Below, one piece after another: positions 45,577 to 59,400 of a stretch of 64,000 nucleotides of DNA. The position numbers and the translations under genes are program-made. The notes under the pieces are model-generated. The model saw nothing but the letters and a program-made list of their open reading frames with translations. It was not told where the DNA came from and made no database searches. This DNA is from Larus michahellis (Eukaryota; Chordata; Aves; Charadriiformes; Laridae): NCBI RefSeq assembly GCF_964199755.1, contig NC_133930.1:27052071-27116070 (forward strand), given 5' to 3'. The first letter of the stretch is position 1; each line of letters starts with the position of its first letter.

Positions 45577-47333
45577 CTACACTTTATTGAATCAGACAGA
45601 CACAGTCTAACAAAGGGACAGGTGTTCACTTTCTAAACGGCAGCAGTAGCTTAAGTCACTGTTCCCTCAGTTGCTTTTATGTCTTTCCTACCAAAAGTTT
45701 CCAGCTCCCACCTCTGTCAACAGACCAGCTGATGCCGAATGCTCACTAACCCGCTTTAGAAAAAGTCAACTGAGTCAGCTTACGTGGCCTGAGCTAGTCC
45801 AGCTGATTTGGTCCTTAGCAGATAAGGGAGCACTGACATGAATGCAAATGACAGCGATGTGGGCACTGTGGCATCTGGCAAACAGATGAGCAGGTACAGA
45901 TGGTGAAATCATTCCAGCAAGTTTGGAAACCAAAAAGCACATTCTGGACTTAGCCTGGGCTTCTAAAACATACCAGGTACACATTTGCTTGTTTAAGAAA
46001 CAAGCAAACCCCAAAGTACTTTCAATACAGTTAAATGACAAAGCAGATGCTTCTACAGTAGCTACTTCTTTTAAAGATTTTGCAATTAAAAAGCAGTTTA
46101 TATTCCATATAGGTTTTGACATTTTTTTGTATGACTTATAAGAAATATGCTGTCATCATAAATTATTTGCCTGATAAATATTTAATTATATTAAAATGTC
46201 TGCATTTAAGCAATTTGGTGTGAACAGAAAAAAAATCTAAACAGGGTATTTTAAATATTTGCACTTTACAACTTCCTCCTTCCACATATGCATGCATAAA
46301 ATATCATTTATTCAGAAATACAAAATAATTTTAAAGAGAAAGATAGGTAAACAATAAGATGGTTCAGCATCTTACTTATTTGCACATCATTCACATTATT
46401 GCACCATGAGACCTTTTATTTAGCGTAAATTTAGTCCTAATGACCAGTAACAATTTCACAATTGTGAAGAAAATTTAAGTTCTCAGTGTCTTTGGAAAGG
46501 CCAAGGACCAAACAACATCTGTCTGACTAACCTGGAGGAATTCTTCTCCCATCGATAGGTTTATTAACATTTTTTAAATCAGTGAAGTCATCCTGTATCT
46601 TAACACAATGAGTCCTTCAGGGCTGGTCCCCCAACTCTTACTGAAGTCATTTTCAGTGACAATAATGAAAGCTTGACTGTGGTCTAAATTCTTCCTCTTT
46701 TCCTTTGAAATCAATCAATTTTTCTGTCCACTGAGAAGACAAACGTTCATAAGCTGATATCAAGCAACTTGGCTCTTCTCTGTTATCACACAGCTAATAC
46801 CACAATTAAATTTGGTGTTGAATTGTCCAACGAAGTGTCAGCCTCAGCTCCTATGGCTACCACAGCCAATACAACCAAGACAGAGAAGACGGCAGGTCAG
46901 GTGTGAGAAGAGGGCCTTCAGTAAGCACAGCGTGAAACACTAGCTAATGACTCCTGCTTTCCAGGGAGCTTGCCCTACAGGCTTGCCCAACAGCAGCTCT
47001 AATCTCCCTGTTCTGTTTGTCGAACAGCAGAGAGAATTCATGAGGATGCTCGTGACTCTAACAAAGTTCCACATGTTCAATAAAAACAAAATCAAAGTGC
47101 TAGCAAAATTTGATTCTTGGAAACAACTGGGAAAAAAAGTATTATTCTTCAAAAAAAAAAAACAAAAACCTCAGTTGTACCGCCTCTTCTACCTCAAACA
47201 TCATGTCTTTTTACACAGGCATACAATGGCTCCGAAGTGACAGGCACCTGAACCCAGGCTACCACCAATGCTAAATTAATTTGCAGTCATAAAACACTAT
47301 GAAATACTTCATACAGAATATGTTGCTCCACGG
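45577..47333 (-). other. POLK: POLK 3' UTR region (end uncertain)
   Basis: After the POLK stop, the - strand has AATAAA hexamers near 46558, 46412 and 46304, and one near 45580 in GATTCAATAAAGTG. Any could end the transcript. A 115-codon open frame at 45775-46122 on this strand has no recognisable content and is treated as chance. Confidence 0.4.
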
Positions 47334-47418
47334 TCATTTAAAAAACATTTCAATTGTATGCTTGGAATTGCATGACTTGGCCTTTTTTGATACTGACTGT
47401 GAAGTTGTTACTCCAGAC
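47334..47418 (-). CDS. POLK: POLK terminal exon with C-terminal PIP-like motif
   Basis: 85 nt starting [15 protein letters not shown] and ending KHTIEMFFK before TGA at 47336-47334. The lysine-rich run and the terminal aromatic pair match the conserved C-terminal PCNA-binding tail of vertebrate POLK. Acceptor CTTTCTTTAACTTCAG. Confidence 0.95.
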
Positions 47419-50400
47419 CTGAAGTTAAAGAAAGACAAAAAAACAGTAAGAGGGGAAAAGATATACAATGCATACCTAACACAACTTCTACAACACTAAA
47501 TATTTTTCTAAAATTCATTATTTTAAAATGAGTTGTGTACTCAAGTTTCCAGAAAGTCCTTACCTTTTTGTTCCTTGTGATGGATTAGCGCATTGCTGTC
47601 CTCTGCTTAAACCTCCTGAAAAGTAATTGGAAACAACAAAAATTAATTATTTTAATAAAGAATGTTTCAGAAATCACATACATGGCAGAAGTTTTAAAAG
47701 AGCAGGTTTCGGTAAAGCTTTTCTTTCCCTTTTTTTTTTAAGGTAACCAAAGTTAATCTGTCTCAAGGAGCAGATAACATTTTATTACATGCAGTTTGAG
47801 TACTGCAATTTATATTAACATTCTTAAAGAGAAAAAGCCTTTAGCTTATTGAATTCTAAGGGATGAATTTGAACCTTGTTGTAGTTTTCAGAAATATTTC
47901 AGTGTGATGTAGTTGATTTTCAAGGTGGTTATTGAAAACTTTTTTTTATCCTGCAGGGGGGAAAAACTCTTTGCCAACAGTAAATTTTTAATTTAAAACA
48001 AAGCCTGTTTGCACATGTAGCAACAATACTGCTTATAAAATTTTCTGTGTAAAAGATTCAAATTGTAAGTCTTAATTGTGTCTGATAATTCTATCACACT
48101 CTAATTTCCTCTTATACAGCTCCCACGTTAGATTACGGACAAGGTACTTCAAGCAGATACCTAATTACCTGCACATGTCCTCTAATCTAGCCAAAGATTA
48201 ACTCTTCATCAAAAAGAGAAACTACTTAAGTAAATATGCTACTGGTTTGCACGTTATGGGTTATGTAATACATCTTATTAGATGTAAAATAGTCAAGTTC
48301 CTCCCTTCATGCTTTAGTTCACCACCTCTCTGTTTTTGCCAACACATTACACAATGGAACTTTTTTGTCAACTGAATGTCTGAAACAATCCAGATAGAAG
48401 ACGTTTTCATTGATTTTCATTTAAATCTCAGTGGCCTTACAAACACCTTTCTGAACATGGCCGGGGGGTAGCAAACGTGCAATTTACAGAAATGAGCAGT
48501 AATTCCTATGTCACCATTGCGGCAAATGAGAATGCACTGTGTAACTACCATCACATTCATAAATCTAGTTTGTCATGAAAATTGATTTGATATTTTTAAA
48601 ATAAAAACGTTCACTCTTACACGGGCCTCACTCAAATGAACTTGTTGAAAAAAATCTCAAAGCCTTGTGTCCTGGTTTGAGGTTCAAAGTATACCATTAC
48701 CAAATTACTTTAATTGTACAAGTAGATAATTTGCATAATCAGATATATCCTAATGCACATACTCACCAACTCTGTTTGAATTTTCCATATTACAAGTCTT
48801 AGTAGGAAAATCTTTTTTTTCTGTCAGCTCCTGGATAAGGCCTTTATTTAAGCAGACATCCACATGTCTGTTAAATGACATAAGACTGGTGGTTTTCTGC
48901 TCTGAATTACAAACTGGACAAACAAGAACGCTGTCTTCTTTGGCTTCAAAGAAACAGGATGAATTAGTTTCTTCTGTATGTTCAGTCTTTTCAAAATGGT
49001 CTTCCTTGTTTTGTGAAATTCTTTTGGGGAAAAGACACTGTTTCATACACACGTTTCTAGCAATATCACTGAGATTGCTAGGCTGTCTTTCTCTGTGAGG
49101 TTTATCAGATATTATCTGAGTGAATTTTTCTGTGCTATTGCTAGCAGAGTTGTCAGATGTACTTGCAGACTGGTCTGTTCCTGCTAGTTGATCTGTTTTA
49201 TTTTTTTGACCTTCACCAACATTTTCAACATTTTCATTTTTGAAGTGTGGAAGAAAGTTAAATGTATTTTCTCTTGAATTGTCATTCTTGGATATTTCTA
49301 TGGCATCTTTAACAACAGTGCCATTGAGGCACTCATCAATATGCCTATTAAGTTCTTCCAAATTATTGCTGCTTTGCTCCTCAAAGCAAACAGGGCAGGT
49401 GAAGGTCTTACACAGATTAGAATTCTGTAAATCTGTGACATTCTTAGTTTCTTTCACAAAATTTGCTGATGATTTCCTAACAGTAAGGAGCTGCTTACCT
49501 ACAGTTTCATTTGGAGAAAGATTCTCACTGTTTAGTTGCCTTGCAGCTCGCTTTTTATCAAAAAAACTCCCTCCGGGAGACGCTTCTGAATTTTTTGTGC
49601 AGTATTCTTGGTTGGACTTCCCTGGCTGCAACCTAAGAAAAGCGATTTCTTTTCCTGATTTTAAGAAACTTGTAATGCTTTTTTGTTGATACTTCTTCTC
49701 TTCTTCACTTAGAAATCCTGATACTCGTACACCTAATGAAGAAAAACAAACTTACAATACCAATTTTAAGAAAACTTGATACTAATTCTTAATTAAAAAC
49801 TTCTGAGGTGTACATCCACTCAATAAAAGTGCACTTCCTCTTTAAATGGAAGCTATACTACCTGCAAATGCTAACAATGGATCACAAGCTCCATATGATT
49901 TTATCAGACCTGAACACTTGCCCAACCATATTATTAATTTCAATACCCACAGAGTTTTAACCGATTGCACCATGAGGCTATAAACTTAATACAGTTATAT
50001 AGAATTCAGTCTGAAAGAGAGTTTTGCATGAAGTTTCCCCACTAAAATATTTTTTTTCAGTGCATTCTAATACCATAGACAAATAAGTTTTATGTATCAC
50101 TGAATGGTCCAAGCAGAATGCATAAGCACCTGAAATACACAAGTCTTAGAATCAAAACACAGAGTTTAATTTTGACAGAAATTTCAAATTTCTTGCAGAA
50201 CATAGCATCTTCAACTCTAGAAGCACTTTTATTTAAAGCATTTGTTTCTAAAAGAGGTTATGGACAGAAATGTTGCTGCAGTGCAAGGCGGATTTAAAGG
50301 GTCTTTTAAAGCAGCAAAGTTAAGCACTGCTGTGCATTAAGATTCTACTCTCATGCCAATCTGTATGTCGTTCGAGGGCTAACAGGTGGTAGGAAAAGTA

Positions 50401-53400
50401 CAACCTAAATCAGTAAAACATGCCTGAGTCACCATTAGCACTTCAGACCTGTTTCACTTTGCAAAAGCTACCAGGGTAACGGAGAAAGGATAAATCCATT
50501 TACACAAATTTTACTTTAGAGTACTGTCTATTACTTTGATACGTCATGAGATCTAAGTCTGAAAAGGAAGAACAAGTTTGAAATACTTTACCCATAAGTC
50601 TTATCCGTAAAGGGTGAGGAGCAACACTATCAATTTCTGTTCCTAACAAGTCTTTAGCCACAGCAAAGATTTCCTCCTCAGTAGAAACAGAAGACAGCAC
50701 AGTTGAAGCTCTTGTTTTCACTTCAAAGTTCACATTCTTTAGCTTCAAGGTAACCGTTTTACCCTAGGCAAAAAAAAAAGGAAAAAAAAAAGAAAAAAAA
50801 AAGAAAAAAGTTAAGCATGTCGTATACAGCACAGAAACAATCATTATGTAGCATCTATATAAGGGCACTAAAGGCATAGCCAAAACTGTGGGCTTATCTG
50901 TGTACAGCAATGGGCACTGCCAAGAATTGGTCTGCAAGATTCTGCACTTGCTTCTGCCAAAGTCAAATTCTCTGAACTGGGTCATTTGTCTATTGTTCCC
51001 AGCAGACCATCTGCCACCAGTGCATATTCAATAGATTTCATGCTCTGGCTACAGTCACAACTTCTACTCTGTCTACAAAAAATTATTTCCTCACTTGGAA
51101 ACTTTCTGTGTGGGATATCTTTGCTGGGAAACCTACTAAGGATGCATAAGTGATATCCAATTAAGGATTTGCTGAAAACTTACTTCCTCCTGCATGGTGC
51201 TATCACAGCCACACACAGCGTCTTTGTTTGGCACAAATATTCCCCTGGCAACACCTTCCAAACCATTTGTGTGATTTAGCGTCTTCGTCCAAACATACAC
51301 AGATGGCACACCTTTTGTTCTGGTGCCTTTGTAAGCTTATCCCTTTGTCCTTCTTAGCTGATGATTTCCCTTTCAACCTGTCATCTTTTGAGACAATCTT
51401 TTATGAATGAAGACGACTAATCACAATTCTTTTAGGTCTTGAATGTTATTCCTTGCTTTACCATAAAGACCTTCATAGAAAATATCAACTGTTATTTCCA
51501 GATAATAAACAGAAATTTGAGGAGAAGGAATACAGGTACTGTTCCTACCATTCATACCAGTGAATGGCATGAACTGGCTATTGACTGGATCCTGTGTGAA
51601 TACAGGAAAGAAACACAGTGTTTTAAATACTTCGTAGTACATGATTGACCAAAGCACAGCTCATAGACAATCAGCGCTATTACTTGTTTATAAATATTGC
51701 TTTTAGCATAAAATGCTTATATGCTAAATAACTTGGTTAATTAGTTTATTTTTTTCCATGCGTATTATTAGAAAGCCACCTGAACAGTATCAATAGCTGC
51801 CTAAATCTGCAATTAAATAATGGAGACCATACATTGCATGCTACAATGCTGCTGAAAGTATTCATACTAACGCTGCACTTAATAAGTTTGAGTGCAAAGT
51901 GTTGTCTTTTTGCAAGTAAACAGAGAATAATATAAGTACCTTAAGTCCCTCTTTCTGTAGCTCTTGAGCAAGGTCTCTGCAGAGTTCTCGACACAAGCTG
52001 TACTGGTCTTCTGCTGTGTTTATTTCACTGAATGTTCTACGATAAAGATAAGATTTTTTTTTCAGTATGAATTCTAAAATTTACTTAGTGGCTGCCTTCT
52101 AAAGTATTTTTTGTACATTTAAACAAAACTACATCAGCAGAAGGTTGTATAGGTTTGAATGTTTACTTCAAGGAAAAATGGATATTAATATGATTATTAT
52201 ACAGAAAGATTTGTGCGCATTTATGTGTTTCAAAATGCTTGCAAAGCCCTTCAAATAATTAAATAATTTGGCTTTCAATTTTTCATGCACTATTTGAAAA
52301 TGTATCAGATTTAAGTTCATTAATGCTTAAATATTTGCAAGAGAGAATACTAACACCAACTGAATTCATGGATCCAGTCAAGTTATTTGTATTTAATCTC
52401 CTTTGTACAGTGCTATGTAACATCAGAAGAAAGAAAGGATTAGAAAGTCAACATCAGAGCCAAGTATCAGAAATAAATAATGCAGATACTAAGAAAAAGA
52501 TGCCAGCTAGAATAATTATGTCTATCCTCAGAGGAGGAAAAGCTATCTCTCTGCCAAAAACATTGCTAACTGCCTTTGCTAGAGCAGGGGAATTACAGTA
52601 CTATTTTTTTGTTTTGCATCTGCTTTTTAGTAATAACATGAGAGGAAAGGCAACCTTCAGTTAGTAGCAATTTTAAGAGAAGCGGAAAGCAAAACTTAAA
52701 GCTGCCAGATGCTTTTGGAAAGGTCCCACAGATCCATTGTTTCATGCCAGGCTTTATATTTACAAGTGTAAAGTCCCTACAGTTACGCTGGATTTCACAT
52801 CTCTAAGTTATACTCAGGTTTACGTGATCTATTGAAAAGTCATCCTCTATTATGATTCACATTCCCCTAAGAATGTTTGCATGCTGCCAAACTAACGGGA
52901 TCGATATTTTACTGTGGGTCCCATGCCATTATCCAAGGAGTAACTCGTGTTACCCTGGCAATGCTGTAGTAGTTGGGAAGCTGTAAAAGTCCTAAGTTTG
53001 GAAGGGGCAGGATAGAGAGAATGCTATTTCAGGCCCATCTCTTCCTCACATATAAACTAGACTCATGATCTCAGCAGCTCATTGACATCTCTGGTCTAAA
53101 ACCATTTCCCTTAGGGAAAAAAGAAGAAAGAAAGGCAGAATGGCAGAGCAGGCTACTCAGACTATCTGTCTGCCTTCAAACCAGCACAAGACTACAGCCA
53201 TAAATTTCTCAGCTCTGGTGGTACCAAACCTTACTGGGCTTACATAAGTTGCCCACAACTATTAAGTCTCAATAGAAACAAGAATCATTTCTTATCTTCT
53301 TTTCTAGGAAGAGACCACATGAGGGTAGGGATAATTATTATGGTGCTCTACAGATTCTCCTTGCAGTATTTCCTTTTTAAAAATGAACTTTTGGAAACGA

Positions 53401-56400
53401 CATATGCCACCACCTTAAGGAACTTTACACTGGTAAAAACTTAAAAGTTAGGAAATGTAACCAATTTTAGTTAACCATGCAAAATTATTGTCAGCTTTGC
53501 AAGTCTACCTTATGCTATTGACTGATATAGACTGATACTGACATTAAACTGGAACATAGAAAAAAAATTCAAGCTCTTACATATTTCCACCCTATATTAT
53601 GGCTTAAAGACCACTGTGATGCATTAAAGGCATTAGTAGGATCAGATGTTGAGAAAAGAGAACACACAAACTGACAGAAATACCTCCATAGTATTCTGAA
53701 GACAAATAATGAAAGCTTGAATCTGATTTAGTGAGCTTGTTGTATATGCGGTTTTTTAACACATATAAATACACAATGAAATTACATGACTAAGAAAAGT
53801 ATACGCTACCTGGCATTAAGTAGATTTAGTGATTAATGTAGTTTTTTCAATGTTAAAGAGGCATACCTTTCAGTGCTCATACTTTTTCTTTCTCCATCCC
53901 TTTAAAAAGATAAAAAATTTATTATACTCTCTTTACCTAGAACTGTTATCATTTCAATGAACTCTGAGACAATCAGTCATGCTTTAATAACTAACAGCAG
54001 TCGCTTCTATAAAATCTGGATGTTAACTTTTTCTACAAATCTTGTACATCAAGTTTAAGTGAGTGCAAAATGGACAATGTATTTTTAAAAAAACTTAAAT
54101 TACTGTAGATGAAGTAAAGACATAAATCAGCCACAGACATCAATAAAAATGAAGTTTGTAAAAAGAACCCAAAACCCCAACAAAACTCCCCTCTCGTATT
54201 GGAAGGAGCCTTATTTAAAAACTAACTACAAATCCTATGCTGCCTCACCTCACTATAACTGTAAAGCACTGCTATTAAAATCCTGAACATACCAGGTATT
54301 TTTGAATATTTGTTTATCTGAGGAAATAGTTTGCTTTCTCACTAAATTATTACCCATGTTAAAGGTGATGTGTTAGGGCTTTTTCTGTTGGTTGGTTTGT
54401 TTGCTTGCTTGTTTTTTCCCAGTTTTAATTGAGCATCCTTTAATAACTCTTCTGCATTCAAGCAGTTCCTACGAGTGTTTTCTTTTTAGATCCTTCTTCT
54501 GTTTTTAAGTATTGGAAATAGCAAATTCGGTGGACCACAAGATGAACCATTTACTCAAGGATTCAGGTGTTGGTATGTTAAGGGCATGCTTTCTCCACAC
54601 TCAAATCACTGAAATCAAGTTGGTGCTAATAAAAACAAAACGAAGAAATAAATTTCTTTGACAACACCATTAAAATTGCATTCCCCTTCACAATGATAAT
54701 TGTGGCTTTTGAAATGCTCCTGGTTTTGTTTTTGTTTTTTAATGTACTAGGAGGTTTCCCAGAGTGTACAACACCTGAACAGCGTGAATAAGGGGAGAGA
54801 GTGCACCAATTATTAAAGGACCATTTGAGGTCCTTTCTCTTAAGGGAAACCATTCTCTTAAGAGAAACAAATATTTGGGAAAATGCATTTTATCTTTTAT
54901 CAAGTCACCTCACAAAGTCAATCTTACTGCATATTTTGTTTCAAGTCAACATACTTCTGCAACAGACAAACAAAAACAATGCAAAGATTTGTGCTAGCAC
55001 ATTACTGGTGTACAAATTGCTAACTGTATATATTATTTTGTAGTCAAATAGAAAAAATGGAAGATCTATTACTACCAGAGAAGTAACAGAAATAATTCAG
55101 AATAGGTCCTTCAGAAATACACAAAGCACTTCAGAACTCCTAATGAAACCAAATCATTGTCAAGCTGTTTTTAAATAGAATTTCAGCACTTTGTGAAGGA
55201 TAGAAGGATATTTAAGGAAGGAATATCTAAAAGAAAGGACTCAATCCTAAATTAAGACTCTTGTTTACATGAACAGCAAAATGCTGAGGTTTTTTAAGAA
55301 CAAGTGTTCCATGTTTGTATCCAGGACAGGCTTAGAAATGACGCATATTATTGAAAACATGTATTCACTGGTAAGACATATTTCTCCCCTCCCAAACAGG
55401 AGGCTAAAAAGCTGTTAATGTAGTATGAACCCTAAAGGAATAGCTATGAAGGCTATTAAAATCTTCAGTTCTATTCCACCAAATACGCAAGTTGATATTA
55501 CAAATATGTATGTATACAGGATAGGAGACACAGGAACTTCAGTTACTTTCATTAGAACTACAATTTACCACCACAGAAGATCAGATACCAATGCAATTTT
55601 CATTACAATCAGATAATAATAAAAGCCAATGAATGTATATTGTTTTTACAGAGAAAATAGGACTGAACACCTCTGCTTAGGATAACTCATTTCTCTTTAG
55701 CTATTTTAGTAATTATGAGGTTACCCTAAATGATACTGACTTGATTTCTTGATATACACTTATGCCCAACTTCTTTGACAGACTTTTTGGATTTCATATA
55801 TTAGACATGCATGTACAAACTTTTGCTTTTTAGCGCTTGGTTTGTTGTGTGTATGTTAGCCATAAGTACAATAATAACAGGTATCAGAGATCTTTTAAAA
55901 TGTATTAAGCCAAATTTTCGTAATATTTGTTTGTCAATAAAACATGTCTTAAAATGTACAGTATGTGAAATACACAAGCAGAAAAATGTAAACACAGGAG
56001 AAAAAAAACCAAAATATACTTTTCCAAATGTGTTGAACCCAAACCAAGGGAAATATCCAAGAAATTACGCCAAGATGCTTCTGAAAAAAGAAGAGAAAGC
56101 AGCGCCCTCTGCTGGTAAAGTTCTGAGCAAGTCACAATTCCAAGGGCTTTTAACATCTTCTCGGTTACTTTTCCTATACCTGGCACCTGAAAAACAGTTA
56201 AGTCTCATTATGCTGGAAACTTTCCATTTGTAGATCCAATATCAAGAACAATTTAAATCAAACACAACTGGGCAGATTACCTAGAAAAGTATATTTCTTC
56301 AGTAGAAATTTTGCTTTTAGAACATAAGGAACATACACGATTACACAGTAAATACCATGGTATCTCTTACCTTTCTAATGGGCAAGTCTTTTAGGAAGTC

Positions 56401-59400
56401 TAGCACTGCTTGTCTCTCAGGAGCAATTCTGTATTGCCCATTAGGTTTATTACGATCACTGCACATTTTTGCTAACATTGTGTTCGGTGCTATTCCTTAA
56501 AAACAAACAAACAAAATCCCTATTTTTAAAAAATACAGGACAATGTTTAATTTCAACTGTCCAATATTTAAAAGCACAAGAGTAGCCTACACATTTGGCA
56601 AAGACTAAACATAAGCAAAACAATTACTATAACTGATAACCAGATTTGTTACAATTCTGCAAAAAAATATTTATAATAGACAGGTGAGAACATAAATACT
56701 TGTGGAAGATTACTTATAATGGATGCACCAGATAAAGTGTACCTACTATTTTAAGATAGTCAGGGTAACACAACATGCGCTAATCAGTCACGAGAGTTAA
56801 ATACCAAGTGTTTATCTATAACATCAGCTACATGATTGAATGATTTTACGATGATGATTATGGTAAGACAAAAGGAAATCCTTACAACGGCAGTTATAAC
56901 GAACTCTTAATACGAAGGAGATATTTCTTCCTTGTATTTAAAAAAAAAAGACTTAATTAATTTTGACAAAATTTACCAAATTAAAGTCTTTTGAGGACTA
57001 CCACTGCTATGTAGTTTTTTTGAAATATATATATATATTTCCCTGTCACTGATAGGGATGAGGGATTGCTGTTTTTTATCAAAGTATCTGTTTTTAAAAA
57101 TGTACTCTGGAATTGGTTTAGCAAGAAAAATAGAATTATTCTGCACTACAGCCCTAGTGGCCTAAATTTTGAATTGCTCACTGATAAAATTATTCAAGAA
57201 GGTATAAAAATTCTATTTATTTCTGATTATTAGTATTTTTTCAATTAGCCTTCTAACTGGTTTTCATTTTTGGGCTTAAAATCCCGATGCACTCATAAAA
57301 GCTTTGTCTGTTTTCTAAACATTAACTTATTCTTAGGAAGACAAAATTGCAGTAGAACAAAATTATGATTTTGCTACCACTCATGAGATAACATACATGG
57401 GAGGTGGGTCTCATCCTGCTTCTTCCTACTAGCTGTTCCTTTACGTTTGCTTACATTCAACACTTCCTCGGTCTCCTACATCTGCTTCATAAAGCTCAGC
57501 ACTCCCTGATGCCTCACTGACCTGGTTCACAAAGCAGTTTGGATGGCATCCAAACTAAGTGGCTACCGAAATAAACTTTTTTTCAGCGACCTAATCCAGA
57601 TTATTATTGAAACAGTTAAGACTTACAGGTAGATTGCCTGAAGTCAAAAGACATAAAACTTGAATAGTAAATATTAAACCCCTAGTGAATAATTTAACTT
57701 CAACACATATTTACTTCTCTGAGAACTAACTTTTTAATGAATTTTGATATTGCCTTAAACAAGGAACAGTGTGGAGAACTGTCAGAAACAATATGGATCT
57801 GCTATTCAAACTAACAGCAATTTAGCAACCAGTGACAGATTTCACTGTGACCACTGGCTTACGAAAACAATTTACATGAAGCACGAAAACAACAACCACC
57901 AGTGCTAAGATCACCTCCTGAGCGCACCGGTCATTCTTCCACACTACTTATACTTCAAACACAAAGAAGCAAAAAGATGACATAACTGTTTCTATGATTA
58001 AAAACCAAAAACCAGGAATGGTTTTGATAACCATAACATCTCTTGAAACACTTGAAAATCACAGTCTTTGCAGACTTTGCAAAGAGAGCAAATTTCTTTG
58101 CAGTACAAGAAAACTGTGCCAATGCAAATTTCTTAATTAATGCCCTCTAAGATTAGAGTAGAAGACACTGTGGAAATACAACGCATTATTATTATTCATA
58201 TGTGTCTGAATACCTGCACTAGCAGTCAGTTGAGTTTTCTGCTCAATCCTAAAGCGAATTTCCTTCACAACTTCCTCTGCAGAAGTTCCAAAGACAACTG
58301 AATTTTCCATTGATTGATCTCTTTGTTGAGGGTGGTCATCCATCAGAGGTGTGTTGTCTTCAAACAGTATCGGTGAAGAAGAGTATCCATCTTCATTAAA
58401 TTTGGCAGACATATTTACCTCACCTTTATCTATGTTAGACAGAAACACAAACAACTAATCCATCCATATATAACATATATACCTGGATCTCAGGGATAAA
58501 AAATAGTTTATGACCTTTGAAAGAAGGGGCAGGCAACTCAGGAGGACTACAAGGATGTCGTGAGCTTATGTAGGAAGAAAATTAGAAGGGCCAAAGCCCA
58601 ATTAGTACTTAACCTGGCTCCTGCAGTAAAAGACAATTAAAATGTTTCTAGAGTTATATCAGCAACAAAAGGAGGGCTAAGGAGAATCTCCATCCTTTAT
58701 TGGATGCAGGGTGAAATACAGTGACAAAGGATGAGGAAAAGGCTGAGGTACTTAATGCCTCAGTCTTTAATAGTAAGACCAATTGTTCTCAGGTCCTCAG
58801 CCCCCTCTGAGCTGGAAGACAGGGACAAGTTGCTGAATGAAGTCACCATAATCCAGGGTGAAATGGTTAGCAACCTGCTACACCACTTAGACACACACAC
58901 AAGTCTGTGGGGCGTGATGGAATCCACCCAAGGGTACTGAGGGGGCTGGCAGAAGTGCTCACCAAGCCATTTTCCATCATTTATCAGCAGTCCTGGCTAA
59001 CTGAGGAGGTCCCAGTTGACTAGAGGTTAGCAAATGTGACACCTGTCTAAAAGAAGGGCCAGAAGGAGGATCCAAGGAACTACAGGACTGTAAATCTGAC
59101 CTTGGTGCCAGGGAAGGTTATGGAGCAGATCATCCTGAGTACCATCACGTGGGATGTACAGGACAATTAGGAGATTGGGCCCAGTCACCATGGGTTTATG
59201 AAAGGCAGGTCCTGCTTGACTAACGTGATCTCCTTCTATGACAATGTCACCCGCTTAATGGATGAGGCAAAGGCTGTGGATGTTGTCTACCTAGACCTCA
59301 GTAAAGCCTTTGACACTGTTTCCCACAGCATTTTCCTGGAGAACTGGCTGCTCATGGCTTGGGCGGGCATACGCTTCACTGTTTAAAAAACTGGCTGGAC

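Noticed and set aside
45775-46122. 115-codon - strand open frame, with an alternative POLK-like last exon ending VDFF
   Set aside because: Its phase does not fit the exon at 47564, and a far better terminal exon (KHTIEMFFK, stop at 47334) is present. The frame itself has no recognisable content.
52323-52664. 113-codon + frame in a POLK intron
   Set aside because: No recognisable motif and no sign of a promoter or poly(A) signal; length is unexceptional for AT-rich intron.
55811-56233. 140-codon + strand frame
   Set aside because: It is antisense to the certain POLK exon at 56020-56186 and has no domain.
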